The position numbers and the translations under genes are program-made. This document shows positions 9,765 through 20,416 of a DNA stretch of 64,000 nucleotides, in pieces (within the stretch, counting starts at the first letter, position 1; each line of letters opens with the position of its first letter). Origin of the DNA: Herpetosiphonaceae bacterium (GTDB taxonomy: Bacteria > Chloroflexota > Chloroflexia > Chloroflexales > Kallotenuaceae); assembly GCA_013821605.1 (NCBI GenBank), contig JACDGP010000001.1, positions 82,491 to 146,490 on the forward strand, given 5' to 3'. A model generated the notes under the pieces. The model was not told the DNA's origin. It ran no database searches and saw only the letters and a program-made list of their open reading frames with translations.

Positions 9765-10592
9765 ATGTCTATGTATAGTGCCTACGTCTTCGATCTAGAC
9801 GGCACGATCTATCTCGGTGATAAGGCTCTGCCCGGTGCTGCGAGCACCATTGCGGCGCTGCGCGCTGCCCACCGGCGCACGATTTTTCTGTCGAACAATC
9901 CGACCAAAACGCGCCAGCAGTATGCCGCCAAGCTTATTGGGCTGGGCATTCCGACGTCCGAGGAAGACGTTGTGACCTCCGGGGTAGTAATGGCCAAGTG
10001 GCTCGTACGCGAGGCACCGGAAGCACGGCTATTTGTGGTCGGCGAGCAGCCGCTGAAGGACGAATTGGTTGCGGCGGGATTGCGGCTGAGCGAACAGGCT
10101 GACGAGATCGACATCGTGGTGGCCTCGTTTGACCGGACCTTTACCTACCACAAGCTCCAGGTCGCCTTTGATGCCATCCGCGCTGGTGCCCGGCTCGTCG
10201 GAACGCATCCGGACCGCTACTGCCCCACGCCGGGCGGTGGCGAACCAGATGCTGCTGCTATGATCGCTGCGATTGAGGCGTGTACGGGTGCCCACTGTGA
10301 GCCCATCGTTGGTAAGCCCTCACCAATTATGGTCGAGACGGTCATGGCGATGTTGCATCTCCCCCCCGAAGAGTGCATCATGGTCGGTGACCGGCTAGAG
10401 ACCGACATGCGCATGGGTATCACGGCCGGCATGGCGACCTGCCTGATGCTCACAGGCGATGCAGACCGCGCGAAATTGGCGACTTCGGGGTTAACGCCAA
10501 CGTTCGTGCTTGAACGGCTTGATGGCTTGCTTGATAATAAACATGCGCCGGACGGCGAAGCTACCGGTGATTCAAGGAGGAAACGTGAGTAG
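9765..10592 (+). CDS. araL: HAD-IIA family sugar phosphatase, AraL/NagD-like
   Basis: YVFDLDGTIYLGDKALPGA, FLSNNPTKTR, VGDRLETDMRMGITAGM. Adjacent to araB. Confidence 0.8.
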   Translation: MSMYSAYVFDLDGTIYLGDKALPGAASTIAALRAAHRRTIFLSNNPTKTRQQYAAKLIGLGIPTSEEDVVTSGVVMAKWLVREAPEARLFVVGEQPLKDELVAAGLRLSEQADEIDIVVASFDRTFTYHKLQVAFDAIRAGARLVGTHPDRYCPTPGGGEPDAAAMIAAIEACTGAHCEPIVGKPSPIMVETVMAMLHLPPEECIMVGDRLETDMRMGITAGMATCLMLTGDADRAKLATSGLTPTFVLERLDGLLDNKHAPDGEATGDSRRKRE

Positions 10593-12288
10593 CCGCAAAT
10601 ATGCAATCGGCGTCGACTTCGGCACCGAATCGGGGCGCGCGTTGCTTGTTGATGTTGCGAATGGACAAGAACTCGCCACGGCGGTTCATCCTTATGCCAA
10701 CGGTGTGATCGATGAGCACCTGCCGAACACCAACATCCGCCTGGAGCCTGATTGGGCCTTGCAGGATCCGAACGACTACCTTGAGGTCTTCAAGCATGCG
10801 ATTCCCGCCGTGCTGCAGGCCAGCGGCGTCGATCCCGCCGATGTAATTGGCCTCGGTATTGACTTTACCTCCTGCACGATTCTTCCCACCAAAGCGGATG
10901 GCACACCCCTCTGCTTCCTGCCCGAGTTGCGCAACCAGCCCCACGCCTGGGTCAAGCTTTGGAAACACCATGCCGCGCAACCTGAGGCTAACAAGCTGAA
11001 TCAAATCGCCCGCGACCAGGGTTACACCTTCCTGGAGCGTTATGGGGGCAAGATCAGCTCGGAATGGTTTTTTCCCAAGGCCTGGCAGATTCTAGACGAA
11101 GCACCTAAGGTATACGCCGCTGCCGACCGGATCCTTGAGGCTACGGACTGGGCAGTCTGGCAGCTTACGAGTGTTGAGACGCGCAACGAATGTACAGCAG
11201 GCTATAAGGCGCTCTGGTCTCAGCGCGAGGGCTTCCCGCCGGACGCATTTTTCAAGGCACTCGATCCACGGCTGGAACATATTGTCGACGAAAAGATGTC
11301 GCGCAAGCTTATTCCGCTCGGCTCTAAGGCCGGTGGGCTGAGCGGGGCCGCCGCGCAATGGACCGGTCTGAAGGCCGGAACGGCCGTTGCTGCAGCAAAC
11401 GTGGATGCGCACGTCGTCGTTCCGGCAGCCGGTGTACTTGGTCCCGAGCAGATGGTCATTATCATGGGCACCTCGAACTGCCACATGTTGCTCGGTGCCG
11501 AGTCACGCGAGGTCCCTGGAGTCTGTGGGGTGGTACAAAATGGCATCATCCCGGGCTTTCCGGGCTATGAAGCCGGCCAAGCCTGTGTTGGCGATAGCTT
11601 CGCTTGGTTTGTTGAACAGTGTGTGCCAGCGGCCTATGCACAAGAGGCCGAGGCGCGCGGCGTAAACATTCACCAGTTACTGGAGGAAAAGGCAGCGCGC
11701 TTGCAGCCGGGCGAAAACGGCTTGCTGGCAATCGACTGGTGGAACGGCAACCGCACGATCCTTGTAGATGCCGACCTGACTGGCATGATGTTGGGCATGA
11801 CCCTTGCGACTAAGCCGGAGGAGATGTATCGGGCAATGCTCGAGTCGACTGCCTATGGCACGCGCATCATTATCGATAACTTCGCAGCGAACGGCGTTGC
11901 TGTCAAGGAAATTGTCGCGGCCGGCGGCTTGCCCGAGCGTAACAAACTGCTGATGCAGATCTACGCCGATGTCACCGGATTACCGATCCACCGCATGGGC
12001 ACGACCCTAGGCGGTGCCTTTGGTTCGGCGATGCATGGGGCGGTTGCGGCAGGCCCGACGGTCGGTGGCTATGATTCGATCTTCGCGGCCACAGAGCATA
12101 TGGCACCCCCACATGCCGAGGAGTTTACCCCGCGTCCCCCGCAACAGACCATCTACGAGCAACTGTACCGCGAATACGTCACCCTACACGATTACTTCGG
12201 ACGCGGTGCCAACGATGTCATGAAGCATCTCAAACAACTGCGCGAAGCAGCTCTAACGGGGAACGCAACGGAGAGATACCATGCTTGA
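10585..12288 (+). CDS. araB: Ribulokinase
   Basis: FGGY-type kinase (IGVDFGTESGRALLVDV...), RBS AAGGAGG before GTG 10585, followed by araD and araA. Confidence 0.92.
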   Translation: MSSRKYAIGVDFGTESGRALLVDVANGQELATAVHPYANGVIDEHLPNTNIRLEPDWALQDPNDYLEVFKHAIPAVLQASGVDPADVIGLGIDFTSCTILPTKADGTPLCFLPELRNQPHAWVKLWKHHAAQPEANKLNQIARDQGYTFLERYGGKISSEWFFPKAWQILDEAPKVYAAADRILEATDWAVWQLTSVETRNECTAGYKALWSQREGFPPDAFFKALDPRLEHIVDEKMSRKLIPLGSKAGGLSGAAAQWTGLKAGTAVAAANVDAHVVVPAAGVLGPEQMVIIMGTSNCHMLLGAESREVPGVCGVVQNGIIPGFPGYEAGQACVGDSFAWFVEQCVPAAYAQEAEARGVNIHQLLEEKAARLQPGENGLLAIDWWNGNRTILVDADLTGMMLGMTLATKPEEMYRAMLESTAYGTRIIIDNFAANGVAVKEIVAAGGLPERNKLLMQIYADVTGLPIHRMGTTLGGAFGSAMHGAVAAGPTVGGYDSIFAATEHMAPPHAEEFTPRPPQQTIYEQLYREYVTLHDYFGRGANDVMKHLKQLREAALTGNATERYHA

Positions 12289-12925
12289 GCAACTTAAAGA
12301 ACAGGTGTGGAAGCTGCATCTGGAATTACCCAAGAACGATCTGGTGAAGTGGACCGGCGGTAACGTGAGTGCTCGTGATCCCGAAACGGGCCTGGTCGTC
12401 ATCAAACCGAGCGGCGTCCTGTATGACGAGCTACATCCGGAAGATCACGTCGTGCTGAACTTGGACGGCGACGTGCTCGAAGGTAAGCTCAAGCCGTCGT
12501 CCGACACCGCTAGCCACCTGTATATCTACCGCCACCGGCCCGATGTCAACGGCGTCGTTCATACACACTCACCCTACGCGACCGCCTTTGCCGCCGTTAA
12601 TAAACCTATTCCGGTCTACCTCACGGCGATTGCCGATGAGTTCGGCGGCCCGATCCCCTGTGCGGGCTTCGCGATGATCGGCAGCGAGGCGATCGGTCAG
12701 CAGGTGGTCGAACATATTGGCTCGTCGGTTGCGGTGCTACTTAAGAATCACGGCGTCTTTACGATTGGCCCGAATGCCCGTGCCGCCGTCAAAGCGGCCG
12801 TCATGGTCGAAGACGTGGCGCGCGCGGTTTGGCTCGCGCTGCAATTAGGCCAGCCGGACGAGCTGCCCGCTGAGGATGTCGCTAAGCTCCATGATCGCTA
12901 TACCAACGTCTATGGACAGAAATAA
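12281..12925 (+). CDS. araD: L-ribulose-5-phosphate 4-epimerase
   Basis: Class II aldolase/epimerase motifs ([34 protein letters not shown]). Confidence 0.9.
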   Translation: MLEQLKEQVWKLHLELPKNDLVKWTGGNVSARDPETGLVVIKPSGVLYDELHPEDHVVLNLDGDVLEGKLKPSSDTASHLYIYRHRPDVNGVVHTHSPYATAFAAVNKPIPVYLTAIADEFGGPIPCAGFAMIGSEAIGQQVVEHIGSSVAVLLKNHGVFTIGPNARAAVKAAVMVEDVARAVWLALQLGQPDELPAEDVAKLHDRYTNVYGQK

Positions 12926-12936
12926 GGAGGTCTTCG

Positions 12937-14445
12937 ATGCCGATCGATCTCAAGCAATTCGAGGTATGGTTTGTCACCGGGAGCCAGCACCTGTATGGCC
13001 CGGAGACGTTAGATCAGGTCGACGAACACTCCCGTGCCATTGTCAGAGGCCTTTCCGAGGCGTCTTCAATACCGGTGAATATCATCTTCAAACCCGTGGT
13101 GACTACGCCCGATGCTATTTACCAGCTTTGCCTGGAGGCAAACGCGGCGCGTGCCTGCGTTGGCCTGATCACCTGGATGCATACCTTTTCGCCTGCCAAG
13201 ATGTGGATCGCCGGCTTGCGGGCCTTGCAGAAACCGTTCGCTCATCTGCATACCCAGTTCAATCGTGATATCCCGTGGGCCGATATTGATATGGACTTCA
13301 TGAATCTGAACCAGTCGGCGCATGGCGACCGCGAGTTCGGCTTCATCGGCAGCCGCATGCGGCTGGAACGCAAGGTTGTCGTTGGGTACTGGGAAGACGA
13401 GGATGTTCAACGCAGTTTGGGTACCTGGGCGCGTGCGGCCTGTGCATGGCACGACGCCCAGGGTGCCCGTTTCGTGCGCTTCGGCGATAACATGCGCGAA
13501 GTGGCCGTGACCGAAGGCGATAAGGTGAGTGCCCAGATGCGGCTAGGCTATAGTGTTAGTGGCTATGGTGTTGGCGATCTGGTGGACTGTATGAATGAGA
13601 TCAGCGACAGCGAGATCGATCATCTCATGCAGCAATACGACGACGAGTATACAGTGGCACCAACGCTGCGCGAAGGTGGGAGCCAACGTTCGTCCCTTCG
13701 TGATGGTGCCCGCATCGAGTTGGGGCTGCGCCACTTTCTTGAACAGGGTAACTTCAAAGGCTTCACGACAACCTTCGAGGATCTACACGGCATCCCGCAG
13801 CTGCCCGGGCTGGGGCCACAGCGCCTGATGGCCGATGACTATGGCTTCGCCGGCGAGGGCGATTGGAAAACAGCCGCGTTGGTGCGGGCAATGAAGGTGA
13901 TGAGCGCGGGCCTGGAAGGTGGCACCTCCTTCATGGAGGATTATACCTATCACCTGAGTCAGAGTGGGATGAAGGTGCTGGGGTCTCATATGCTGGAGGT
14001 TTGTCCAACCATTGCCCGGACCAAGCCCTCCCTAGAAATCCACCCGCTCTCGATCGGTGGCAAGGCCGATCCGGTGCGCTTGGTCTTCGATTCGCAGACG
14101 GGACCGGCCGTCAACGCCTCGGTTATGGGTGTGGGAGATCGCTTCCGCATGGTGGTCAATCAGGTTGACGCTGTACCGACCGACGAACCGTTGCCCAAGC
14201 TGCCTGTCGCTCGCGCTCTCTGGCTACCGCAACCCGATCTGCAGACCTCGGCTGCAGCTTGGATTTATGCTGGCGGCGCCCATCACACCGGCTTCAGCCT
14301 CGCACTCACCGCCGAACATCTCGCCGACTTTGCCGAGATGGCCGGCATGGAGTTCCTGTTAATCAACAACGACACTACGCTCGCCGGCTTCAAGAAAGAG
14401 CTGCGCTGGAATGACCTGTACTATCATCTGGCGCACGGGTTGTAA
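12937..14445 (+). CDS. araA: L-arabinose isomerase
   Basis: [16 protein letters not shown]..., [13 protein letters not shown], 502 aa, operon context. Confidence 0.95.
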   Translation: MPIDLKQFEVWFVTGSQHLYGPETLDQVDEHSRAIVRGLSEASSIPVNIIFKPVVTTPDAIYQLCLEANAARACVGLITWMHTFSPAKMWIAGLRALQKPFAHLHTQFNRDIPWADIDMDFMNLNQSAHGDREFGFIGSRMRLERKVVVGYWEDEDVQRSLGTWARAACAWHDAQGARFVRFGDNMREVAVTEGDKVSAQMRLGYSVSGYGVGDLVDCMNEISDSEIDHLMQQYDDEYTVAPTLREGGSQRSSLRDGARIELGLRHFLEQGNFKGFTTTFEDLHGIPQLPGLGPQRLMADDYGFAGEGDWKTAALVRAMKVMSAGLEGGTSFMEDYTYHLSQSGMKVLGSHMLEVCPTIARTKPSLEIHPLSIGGKADPVRLVFDSQTGPAVNASVMGVGDRFRMVVNQVDAVPTDEPLPKLPVARALWLPQPDLQTSAAAWIYAGGAHHTGFSLALTAEHLADFAEMAGMEFLLINNDTTLAGFKKELRWNDLYYHLAHGL

Positions 14446-14472
14446 GCAGCCCTGTGCCTAAGTAAGGAAGCT

Positions 14473-15813
14473 ATGGATAACGAACGTATACAGGCCGCTT
14501 TGCGCGACGCCAGCGACACTCACTCTGTAGTCATCGGTGCGGGAACGCTTGCTGCGGTCGACAGTACGTTCGCGCAGTGCTTTCAAGATAGTTCTGCCGT
14601 CATCGTAGCGGATGAGCATACCTTCGGCGTCGCGGGCGGCACCGTCTACGAGGGACTGCGCGCGAATGGGCGTACGGTTGAGGAGCCAATTATCTTTCCC
14701 GGCGCTCCCACCCTCTACGCCGACTTCAACAACGTCCTCCAACTCGAGGACAAGCTGCGCGCCTTCGATGCGATCCCCGTCGTGGTGGGCTCGGGCACGC
14801 TCAACGATATTACCAAGCTTGCGGCACATCGCGCCGGCCGGCCGTACATGTGCGTGGGTACGGCAGCGTCGATGGACGGCTATACCGCCTTTGGCGCGGC
14901 AATCACTAAGGATGGCTTCAAGCAGACGATGTCATGCGCCGCACCGCGGGCGCTGCTGGCCGACCTCGACATCCTGGCGCATGCCCCAGCGCAGATGAAC
15001 TCTACTGGGTATGGCGATTTGCTGGGCAAGGTCACGGCCGGCGCCGACTGGATGCTGGCCGACGCGCTCGAGATCGAGCCAATCGATCCACAAGCGTGGG
15101 CTCTCGTACAGGATTCGCTGCGCACATGGACCGGCGAACCCGCCCGACTGCATGCGGGTGATCCCCAGGTGATCGAATACCTCTTCGAAGGCTTGATCAT
15201 GGCCGGCGTAGCCATGCAGATCAGCCAATCATCCCGGCCGGCCTCCGGCAGCGAGCACCGTTTCAGTCATCTGTGGGAGATGCAGGCGCTCGGTCATGGC
15301 CATCCCGCCATACCCCATGGCTTTAAGGTTGGCGTTGGATCGATTGCTGGGGCCACCTTGTATGAGCGCGTGCTCGCCCGTGATTTCACCACCCTGGATA
15401 TTGACGGCCTATGTCGTGATTGGCCCTCGCGTGCTCAGCTAGAACAGACCGTGCGCCAGGGCCATGACATCCCACAGCTGGCCGACAACGCGGTCGAGGA
15501 GAGCCTCGCCAAATACATTACGGTGGACCAACTCCGTCAGCGCCTGCATCTGCTACAAGAGCGCTGGCCCGCACTCCGCCCCAAACTGCAAGCACAGCTT
15601 ATGACGGCTGCACAACTGCGCGACCTACTCGCCGCTGCAGGTTGTCCAACCGAGCCAGCTGCCGTCGGCGTTGACCTTGCGCAGCTGCGCGAAAGCTACT
15701 GGCTGGCGCGCACCATTCGCAGTCGTTACACTGTGCTCGATTTGGTCTACGAGACTGGCATCCTGGATGCCTGCCTGGACGAACTGTTTGCTCCGGGCGG
15801 CTACTGGGAGTAG
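14473..15813 (+). CDS. araM: sn-glycerol-1-phosphate dehydrogenase, AraM/EgsA family
   Basis: GSGTLNDITKLAAHRAGRPYMCVGTAASMDGYTA, SGSEHRFSHLWEM, AIPHGFKVGVG. Confidence 0.85.
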   Translation: MDNERIQAALRDASDTHSVVIGAGTLAAVDSTFAQCFQDSSAVIVADEHTFGVAGGTVYEGLRANGRTVEEPIIFPGAPTLYADFNNVLQLEDKLRAFDAIPVVVGSGTLNDITKLAAHRAGRPYMCVGTAASMDGYTAFGAAITKDGFKQTMSCAAPRALLADLDILAHAPAQMNSTGYGDLLGKVTAGADWMLADALEIEPIDPQAWALVQDSLRTWTGEPARLHAGDPQVIEYLFEGLIMAGVAMQISQSSRPASGSEHRFSHLWEMQALGHGHPAIPHGFKVGVGSIAGATLYERVLARDFTTLDIDGLCRDWPSRAQLEQTVRQGHDIPQLADNAVEESLAKYITVDQLRQRLHLLQERWPALRPKLQAQLMTAAQLRDLLAAAGCPTEPAAVGVDLAQLRESYWLARTIRSRYTVLDLVYETGILDACLDELFAPGGYWE

Positions 15814-15868
15814 TGTGGCAAGGTAGTCACCCGCACGACTATGGTATTGATAATTGAGGAGCAAGCTC

Positions 15869-17065
15869 ATGCGGATCAGCGCGTTGAGACCAATGGTGAT
15901 GGGAACACCGTGGCGCAACCTGACCTTCGTCGTCGTCGAGACCGATGAAGGGCTACGCGGCGTCGGCGAAGTGCGGATGGTCAATCATACCGACGCGTTG
16001 CTCGGCTACCTGCAGGAGGCGGGCCGTAACCACATCCTGGGCTCCGATCCCTTTAAGATCGAAGATCTGGTGCAGCGCATGTTCCGGCGCGACTTCGCCC
16101 GTGCCAGCGAGATCATGACCTCCGCTATCGCCGTCATTGAGATGGCGTGCTGGGATATCATGGGCCAGGCGCTCGGCGTGCCCATCTACCAACTTCTAGG
16201 CGGCGCCGTGCGTGAGCGCATCCCGGCCTACGCCAATGGGTGGTACACCGTCGAGCGCTCTACCGAGGAGTTTCACACCGCAGCGCGGCGCGTCTCAGCC
16301 CGTGGGTATCGTGCGCTCAAGGTTGACCCGTTTGGTGCTGGCTTTTATGAGCTAAGCCGGACGGAGAAGCTGCGTTCGATTGCGTTGATTGAAGCGGTCC
16401 GAGCCGCCGTTGGCCCCGATTTCGAAATCTTGATCGAAATGCATGGTCGCTTTAATCCCGTGACTGCCATCGAAATCACCCGTGAGTTGGCACCCTTCCG
16501 TCCCGGCTGGATCGAAGAGCCCGTGCCGCCCGAGAATTTGCGTGCGTTACAAAAGGTGGCGACTGCCGTCGCACCGCTGGGTATTCCTGTTGCGACCGGC
16601 GAACGGATGCATACTATGTACGAGTTTCGCGAGCTATTCGAACTACAGGCCGCCGACATCATCCAGGCCGACATCACGCACTTTGGCGGCCTCTTAGCGA
16701 CGAAAAAGCTCGCAGCCTGGGCCGACGCCTACTACATGCTGATCGCGCCGCATAATGTCTGCGGCCCGGTGGGAACGGCTGCCGCCCTGCATCTCGCGGC
16801 ATGTACCCCCAACTTTAAAATTCAGGAACACTTCAATGACTTTGCCGACGCATGGGTTAAAGAAGCCGTGGTGGGGCTGCCGGAGGTCGATCCCGTCAAT
16901 GGCTGCTTCCCGCTGCCGAATGGACCGGGGCTGGGTGTCACGTTGAACGAGGAGTTCGTTGCTGCCCATCCGCGCGAACAGATCTTCTTTGATTTGTTCG
17001 AAGAGAACTGGCAGCGCCGGCAGGCTCGTCAAAACACCAGCGTCGATGACGCACCCAACGCATAA
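15869..17065 (+). CDS. Mandelate racemase/enolase-superfamily sugar-acid dehydratase
   Basis: ALKVDPFG, LIEMHGRF, WIEEPVPPEN, GERMHTMYEFREL, IAPHNVCGPVGT. Confidence 0.85.
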   Translation: MRISALRPMVMGTPWRNLTFVVVETDEGLRGVGEVRMVNHTDALLGYLQEAGRNHILGSDPFKIEDLVQRMFRRDFARASEIMTSAIAVIEMACWDIMGQALGVPIYQLLGGAVRERIPAYANGWYTVERSTEEFHTAARRVSARGYRALKVDPFGAGFYELSRTEKLRSIALIEAVRAAVGPDFEILIEMHGRFNPVTAIEITRELAPFRPGWIEEPVPPENLRALQKVATAVAPLGIPVATGERMHTMYEFRELFELQAADIIQADITHFGGLLATKKLAAWADAYYMLIAPHNVCGPVGTAAALHLAACTPNFKIQEHFNDFADAWVKEAVVGLPEVDPVNGCFPLPNGPGLGVTLNEEFVAAHPREQIFFDLFEENWQRRQARQNTSVDDAPNA

Positions 17066-17077
17066 AGGAGCAGCACC

Positions 17078-18070
17078 ATGCTTAGACTGGTTCAGTTTCT
17101 TGATGACGTTGGTAGCCGGCGTGTCGCGGTTGCAGGCGAGGATGAGCACACCCTACGACTGATCGACGGCTACGCGAGCGTCTACGATCTGTCCCTTGCG
17201 GCCATCCGCGCGGGCGCTCCGCTGACGTCCTTCGTCCAAACACACCTGTCACCTGAGCAAGCCGACTACGACCGGCTCACCGCAGAGCAACGGCTGTTGG
17301 CCCCGCTTAATCACCCAGATCCTGCACGCTGTACCGTCTCACTAACGGGCATTACTCATTTGGGTAGTGCAACATCGCGTGACCAGATGCATGCTCAGCT
17401 CACGGCGGCTACGACCGACACCGCGCGCATGTTCCAAATCGGCCTCGCTGGCGGCAAACCCGCCGCCGGCGAAGCTGGTGCGCTGCCCGAGTGGGCGTAT
17501 AAGGGCGATGGGCGCTGCATAGTCGCGCCCGAACATCGGCTTACCCAGCCGCCTTTTGCCGACGACGGCGGTGAAGAGGCGGAGATCGCGGGCTTGTATG
17601 TTATTGCCGACGATGGGCAGCCGTGGCGCGTTGGCTTTGCCATCGGCAATGAGTTCGCCGACCACGTCCTCGAGCGTAAGAATTACCTCTATCTGGCCCA
17701 CTCGAAGCTCCGCGAGTGTTCGTTCGGACCGGAACTACTGGTTGGCGAGCTCCCTGAGTCGGTGAGCGGCTCCGTCCGGATTCTACGTTCTGGTGCGACC
17801 GTCTGGCACACGCCGTTCGAGAGTGGTGAGACCAATATGTGCCACGCCATTTCAAACCTGGAACACCATCACTTCAAATACGATTTGTTCCGCCGCCCCG
17901 GCGATGTGCATGTCCATTTCTTCGGTGCCAATGGCGTCAGCTTTGGCGACGGCTTTAAGCCGGCCGACGGCGACGTGTTTGAACTCGATGTGCCTTTGTT
18001 CGGTCGCCCGCTTCGCAATCCGCTCAGGATTGCGAAGCAGCCACAGCAGATACAGGTCAAGGCCCTATGA
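17078..18070 (+). CDS. Fumarylacetoacetate hydrolase-superfamily protein, AraD1/GguC-like
   Basis: KLRECSFGPELL, GNEFADHVLERKNYLYLAHSK, and position after the enolase-superfamily gene. Confidence 0.65.
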   Translation: MLRLVQFLDDVGSRRVAVAGEDEHTLRLIDGYASVYDLSLAAIRAGAPLTSFVQTHLSPEQADYDRLTAEQRLLAPLNHPDPARCTVSLTGITHLGSATSRDQMHAQLTAATTDTARMFQIGLAGGKPAAGEAGALPEWAYKGDGRCIVAPEHRLTQPPFADDGGEEAEIAGLYVIADDGQPWRVGFAIGNEFADHVLERKNYLYLAHSKLRECSFGPELLVGELPESVSGSVRILRSGATVWHTPFESGETNMCHAISNLEHHHFKYDLFRRPGDVHVHFFGANGVSFGDGFKPADGDVFELDVPLFGRPLRNPLRIAKQPQQIQVKAL

Positions 18071-18102
18071 ATGGAAGCCTTTGTCCTTCCCGCCGAAATG
18101 CC

Positions 18103-19947
18103 CTATGGGTTGAGTTTTTTTGATTCGTCGATCAGATGCTGATTAGCTGTCCTGACCGCACTTGCGTCCGGCTTCAGGACAGCGCGATCATACGTGTACA
18201 AGCCATTTAGCTCCGTCTCGACATCAGTGATCTGTGTGTACACGGCGGCATTAAGACCCAGACGTGACATCAGTGACTCAACGGTCTTGATCAATGCAAC
18301 GTAATGCTGGGTGTCCGTCGCCGCATCGGGCTCATCGTGGTAGCTGAAATGCGTTCCCGGCTGCCAGAGGTGGCCGGTTACCTGGAGGCCAAGACCGCCG
18401 AACTCTCCTAGGATGGATGCCCGTACCACCGATGGCAGGGGTGTTTCGGGCCCAACATAGACGTGCCAGTCGACTACGTCACCATTGCCACCGTCCGTTG
18501 AACCGCAACAGTTGACTCCGCTATTATTATCAACGAGCCGGCTTGGATCCCACTGCTTAATCTGGTCCGCGATACGCCGCGGATCATACTCGCCCCAACC
18601 CTCGTTGAACGGCACCCACATCATGATCGATGGCGCACTACGGTGTTCATCGATCATCTGGCGCAGCTCCGTCTCGAACTCCTGCTTCGCTTGGGCAGAC
18701 GGAGCTTCGAGCTTCATCGCTGGCATATCCTGCCAGACCAGCACGCCCAGCTTGTCGGCCCAGTAATACCAGCGCTGCGGCTCGACTTTCGTGTGCTTGC
18801 GAATCAGGTTGAAACCGAGATCTTTGGTCTTCTGGATGTCGAAACGCAGCGCCTCGTCCGTTGGTGCCGTATAGATTCCGTCCGGCCAAAAGCCTTGATC
18901 AAGCGTCCCCATTTCGAACACGAATTTATTATTGAGCACCGGCCGCAAGGCTGTCCCGATGCGAGCAAGACCGATAGATCGCATGCCGAAGTAGCTTGTC
19001 ACAGCGTCTACTAGGGTCGCACCGTTATTCAAAGACACCTTCAAATCATAAAGAAAGGGCTGCTCGGGTGACCACAGTTTGGGCTGGGGCACAGGAATTC
19101 GCAGTTCCGTCTCCGTCGTACCCGTCGCATGGCCCACCTCAACACCGCCATTGAGCGCCGTTGCCTTTACCATCTGGCCGGCATCTCCCTCCGCATGTAC
19201 GATCAACCGTAGCGCTTGGTCGGCGACATCGGGCGTCATGTCGAGACGCGTGATATGAATGGGGGAAGTTGGCTCTAGCCACACCGTCTGCCAGATGCCC
19301 GAGGACGCCGTATAGAAGATGTCCTTCGGATTGTTGCGCTGCTTGCCGACCGGCTGCCCGCCGCTGTCCGTTGGATCATACACGCCGACGATCAACTCGT
19401 TCGTGCCGCCTCGTAACTGCGCCGTGACGTCGAAGGAGAAGGCATCATAACCACCTTGATGCGTTCCAACCTGCTGGCCGTTGACGTATACGCTTGTCTG
19501 CCAATCAACGGCACCGAAGTTGAGTTGCACATGGCGCCCACTCCACGTGTTCGGTACAGTAAACGTGCGTCGGTACCACATCCGATCCGCGTGCCGTTGA
19601 ATACCGGATAGCGCCGATTCGATAGGGAAGGGCACTAGCACCCGTTCGGCTAGGTTCTGATTTATTGGAGGTGCCTGGTTCTCCGTGGCACCAGCGAACT
19701 GCCACACACCGTTGAGGTTCTGCCAATCAGGGCGTACCAGTTGCGGGCGTGGGTACTCTGGTAGGGCGTTCGTCGCCGTTACCTGCTGGGTCCACTGTGT
19801 CGCGAGCAGCGGCACCTTTGGCTTCCAGTCTACGCTTGCGCTAAAGGGTTGTGCACAACTAGCTAAGCTGGCGAAGCTGATGAAGATCCCAGCCAAGAGT
19901 GCTATAGCACGGCCAGGAAGGGCTACGACGTGGCATCTACGCATCAC
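18103..19947 (-). CDS. GH2-family glycoside hydrolase, predicted lipoprotein
   Basis: Lipobox-like FASLASCAQ, LNGVWQFAGATEN, SGIWQTVWLEP, FNLIRKHTKVEPQRWYYWADKLGVLVWQDMPA, MWVPFNEGWGEYD. Confidence 0.85.
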   Translation of the reverse strand: MMRRCHVVALPGRAIALLAGIFISFASLASCAQPFSASVDWKPKVPLLATQWTQQVTATNALPEYPRPQLVRPDWQNLNGVWQFAGATENQAPPINQNLAERVLVPFPIESALSGIQRHADRMWYRRTFTVPNTWSGRHVQLNFGAVDWQTSVYVNGQQVGTHQGGYDAFSFDVTAQLRGGTNELIVGVYDPTDSGGQPVGKQRNNPKDIFYTASSGIWQTVWLEPTSPIHITRLDMTPDVADQALRLIVHAEGDAGQMVKATALNGGVEVGHATGTTETELRIPVPQPKLWSPEQPFLYDLKVSLNNGATLVDAVTSYFGMRSIGLARIGTALRPVLNNKFVFEMGTLDQGFWPDGIYTAPTDEALRFDIQKTKDLGFNLIRKHTKVEPQRWYYWADKLGVLVWQDMPAMKLEAPSAQAKQEFETELRQMIDEHRSAPSIMMWVPFNEGWGEYDPRRIADQIKQWDPSRLVDNNSGVNCCGSTDGGNGDVVDWHVYVGPETPLPSVVRASILGEFGGLGLQVTGHLWQPGTHFSYHDEPDAATDTQHYVALIKTVESLMSRLGLNAAVYTQITDVETELNGLYTYDRAVLKPDASAVRTANQHLIDESKKLNP

Positions 19948-20258
19948 GTATGCTCCTTATGCCCTCCATCGTCAGTCCGCTTTCGCGCCGCATTCCAGTC
20001 GAGGTTGAGCGTATCCCCCAGGAGAATGGGCAAATACTCCAACGGGAGTTGGCACCAATCGAGGTGGTGGTTACCCTTCTCAAACGACTTGCTACACCGC
20101 TGGTGGAGAAACAAAATGCGGCCTTTTTCAACCAGTTCTCCTTTTTCGTTGGTCGCCCAGTAAAACCTGCCTTCGGCTGCGTCCGCAATGCGGTCGTGGC
20201 ACAAATCACAGACTGCGACGGGCCGGTCCTGTCCCTCAATCTTCAAGACGCGCAGCAT
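19944..20258 (-). CDS. Small hypothetical protein with CxxC and HxxC putative zinc ligands
   Basis: 104 aa with VCDLCHDRI and LFLHQRCSKSFE. Ends at the GH2 start. Confidence 0.5.
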   Translation of the reverse strand: MLRVLKIEGQDRPVAVCDLCHDRIADAAEGRFYWATNEKGELVEKGRILFLHQRCSKSFEKGNHHLDWCQLPLEYLPILLGDTLNLDWNAARKRTDDGGHKEHT

Positions 20259-20416
20259 CTTCGCCCTCCTTGGGTTGTGCTATGGCTTCAATGTATCCTG
20301 CGTTCAAGGATGCAAGTCTAGCACATGCTGGCGACAAGAGTGCTGCTGCATGATGCATGACCTCTGGTAGCCCGCAGTAAACGTGATCGAGCGAGCCTGC
20401 GACTACCGGCCGTACA

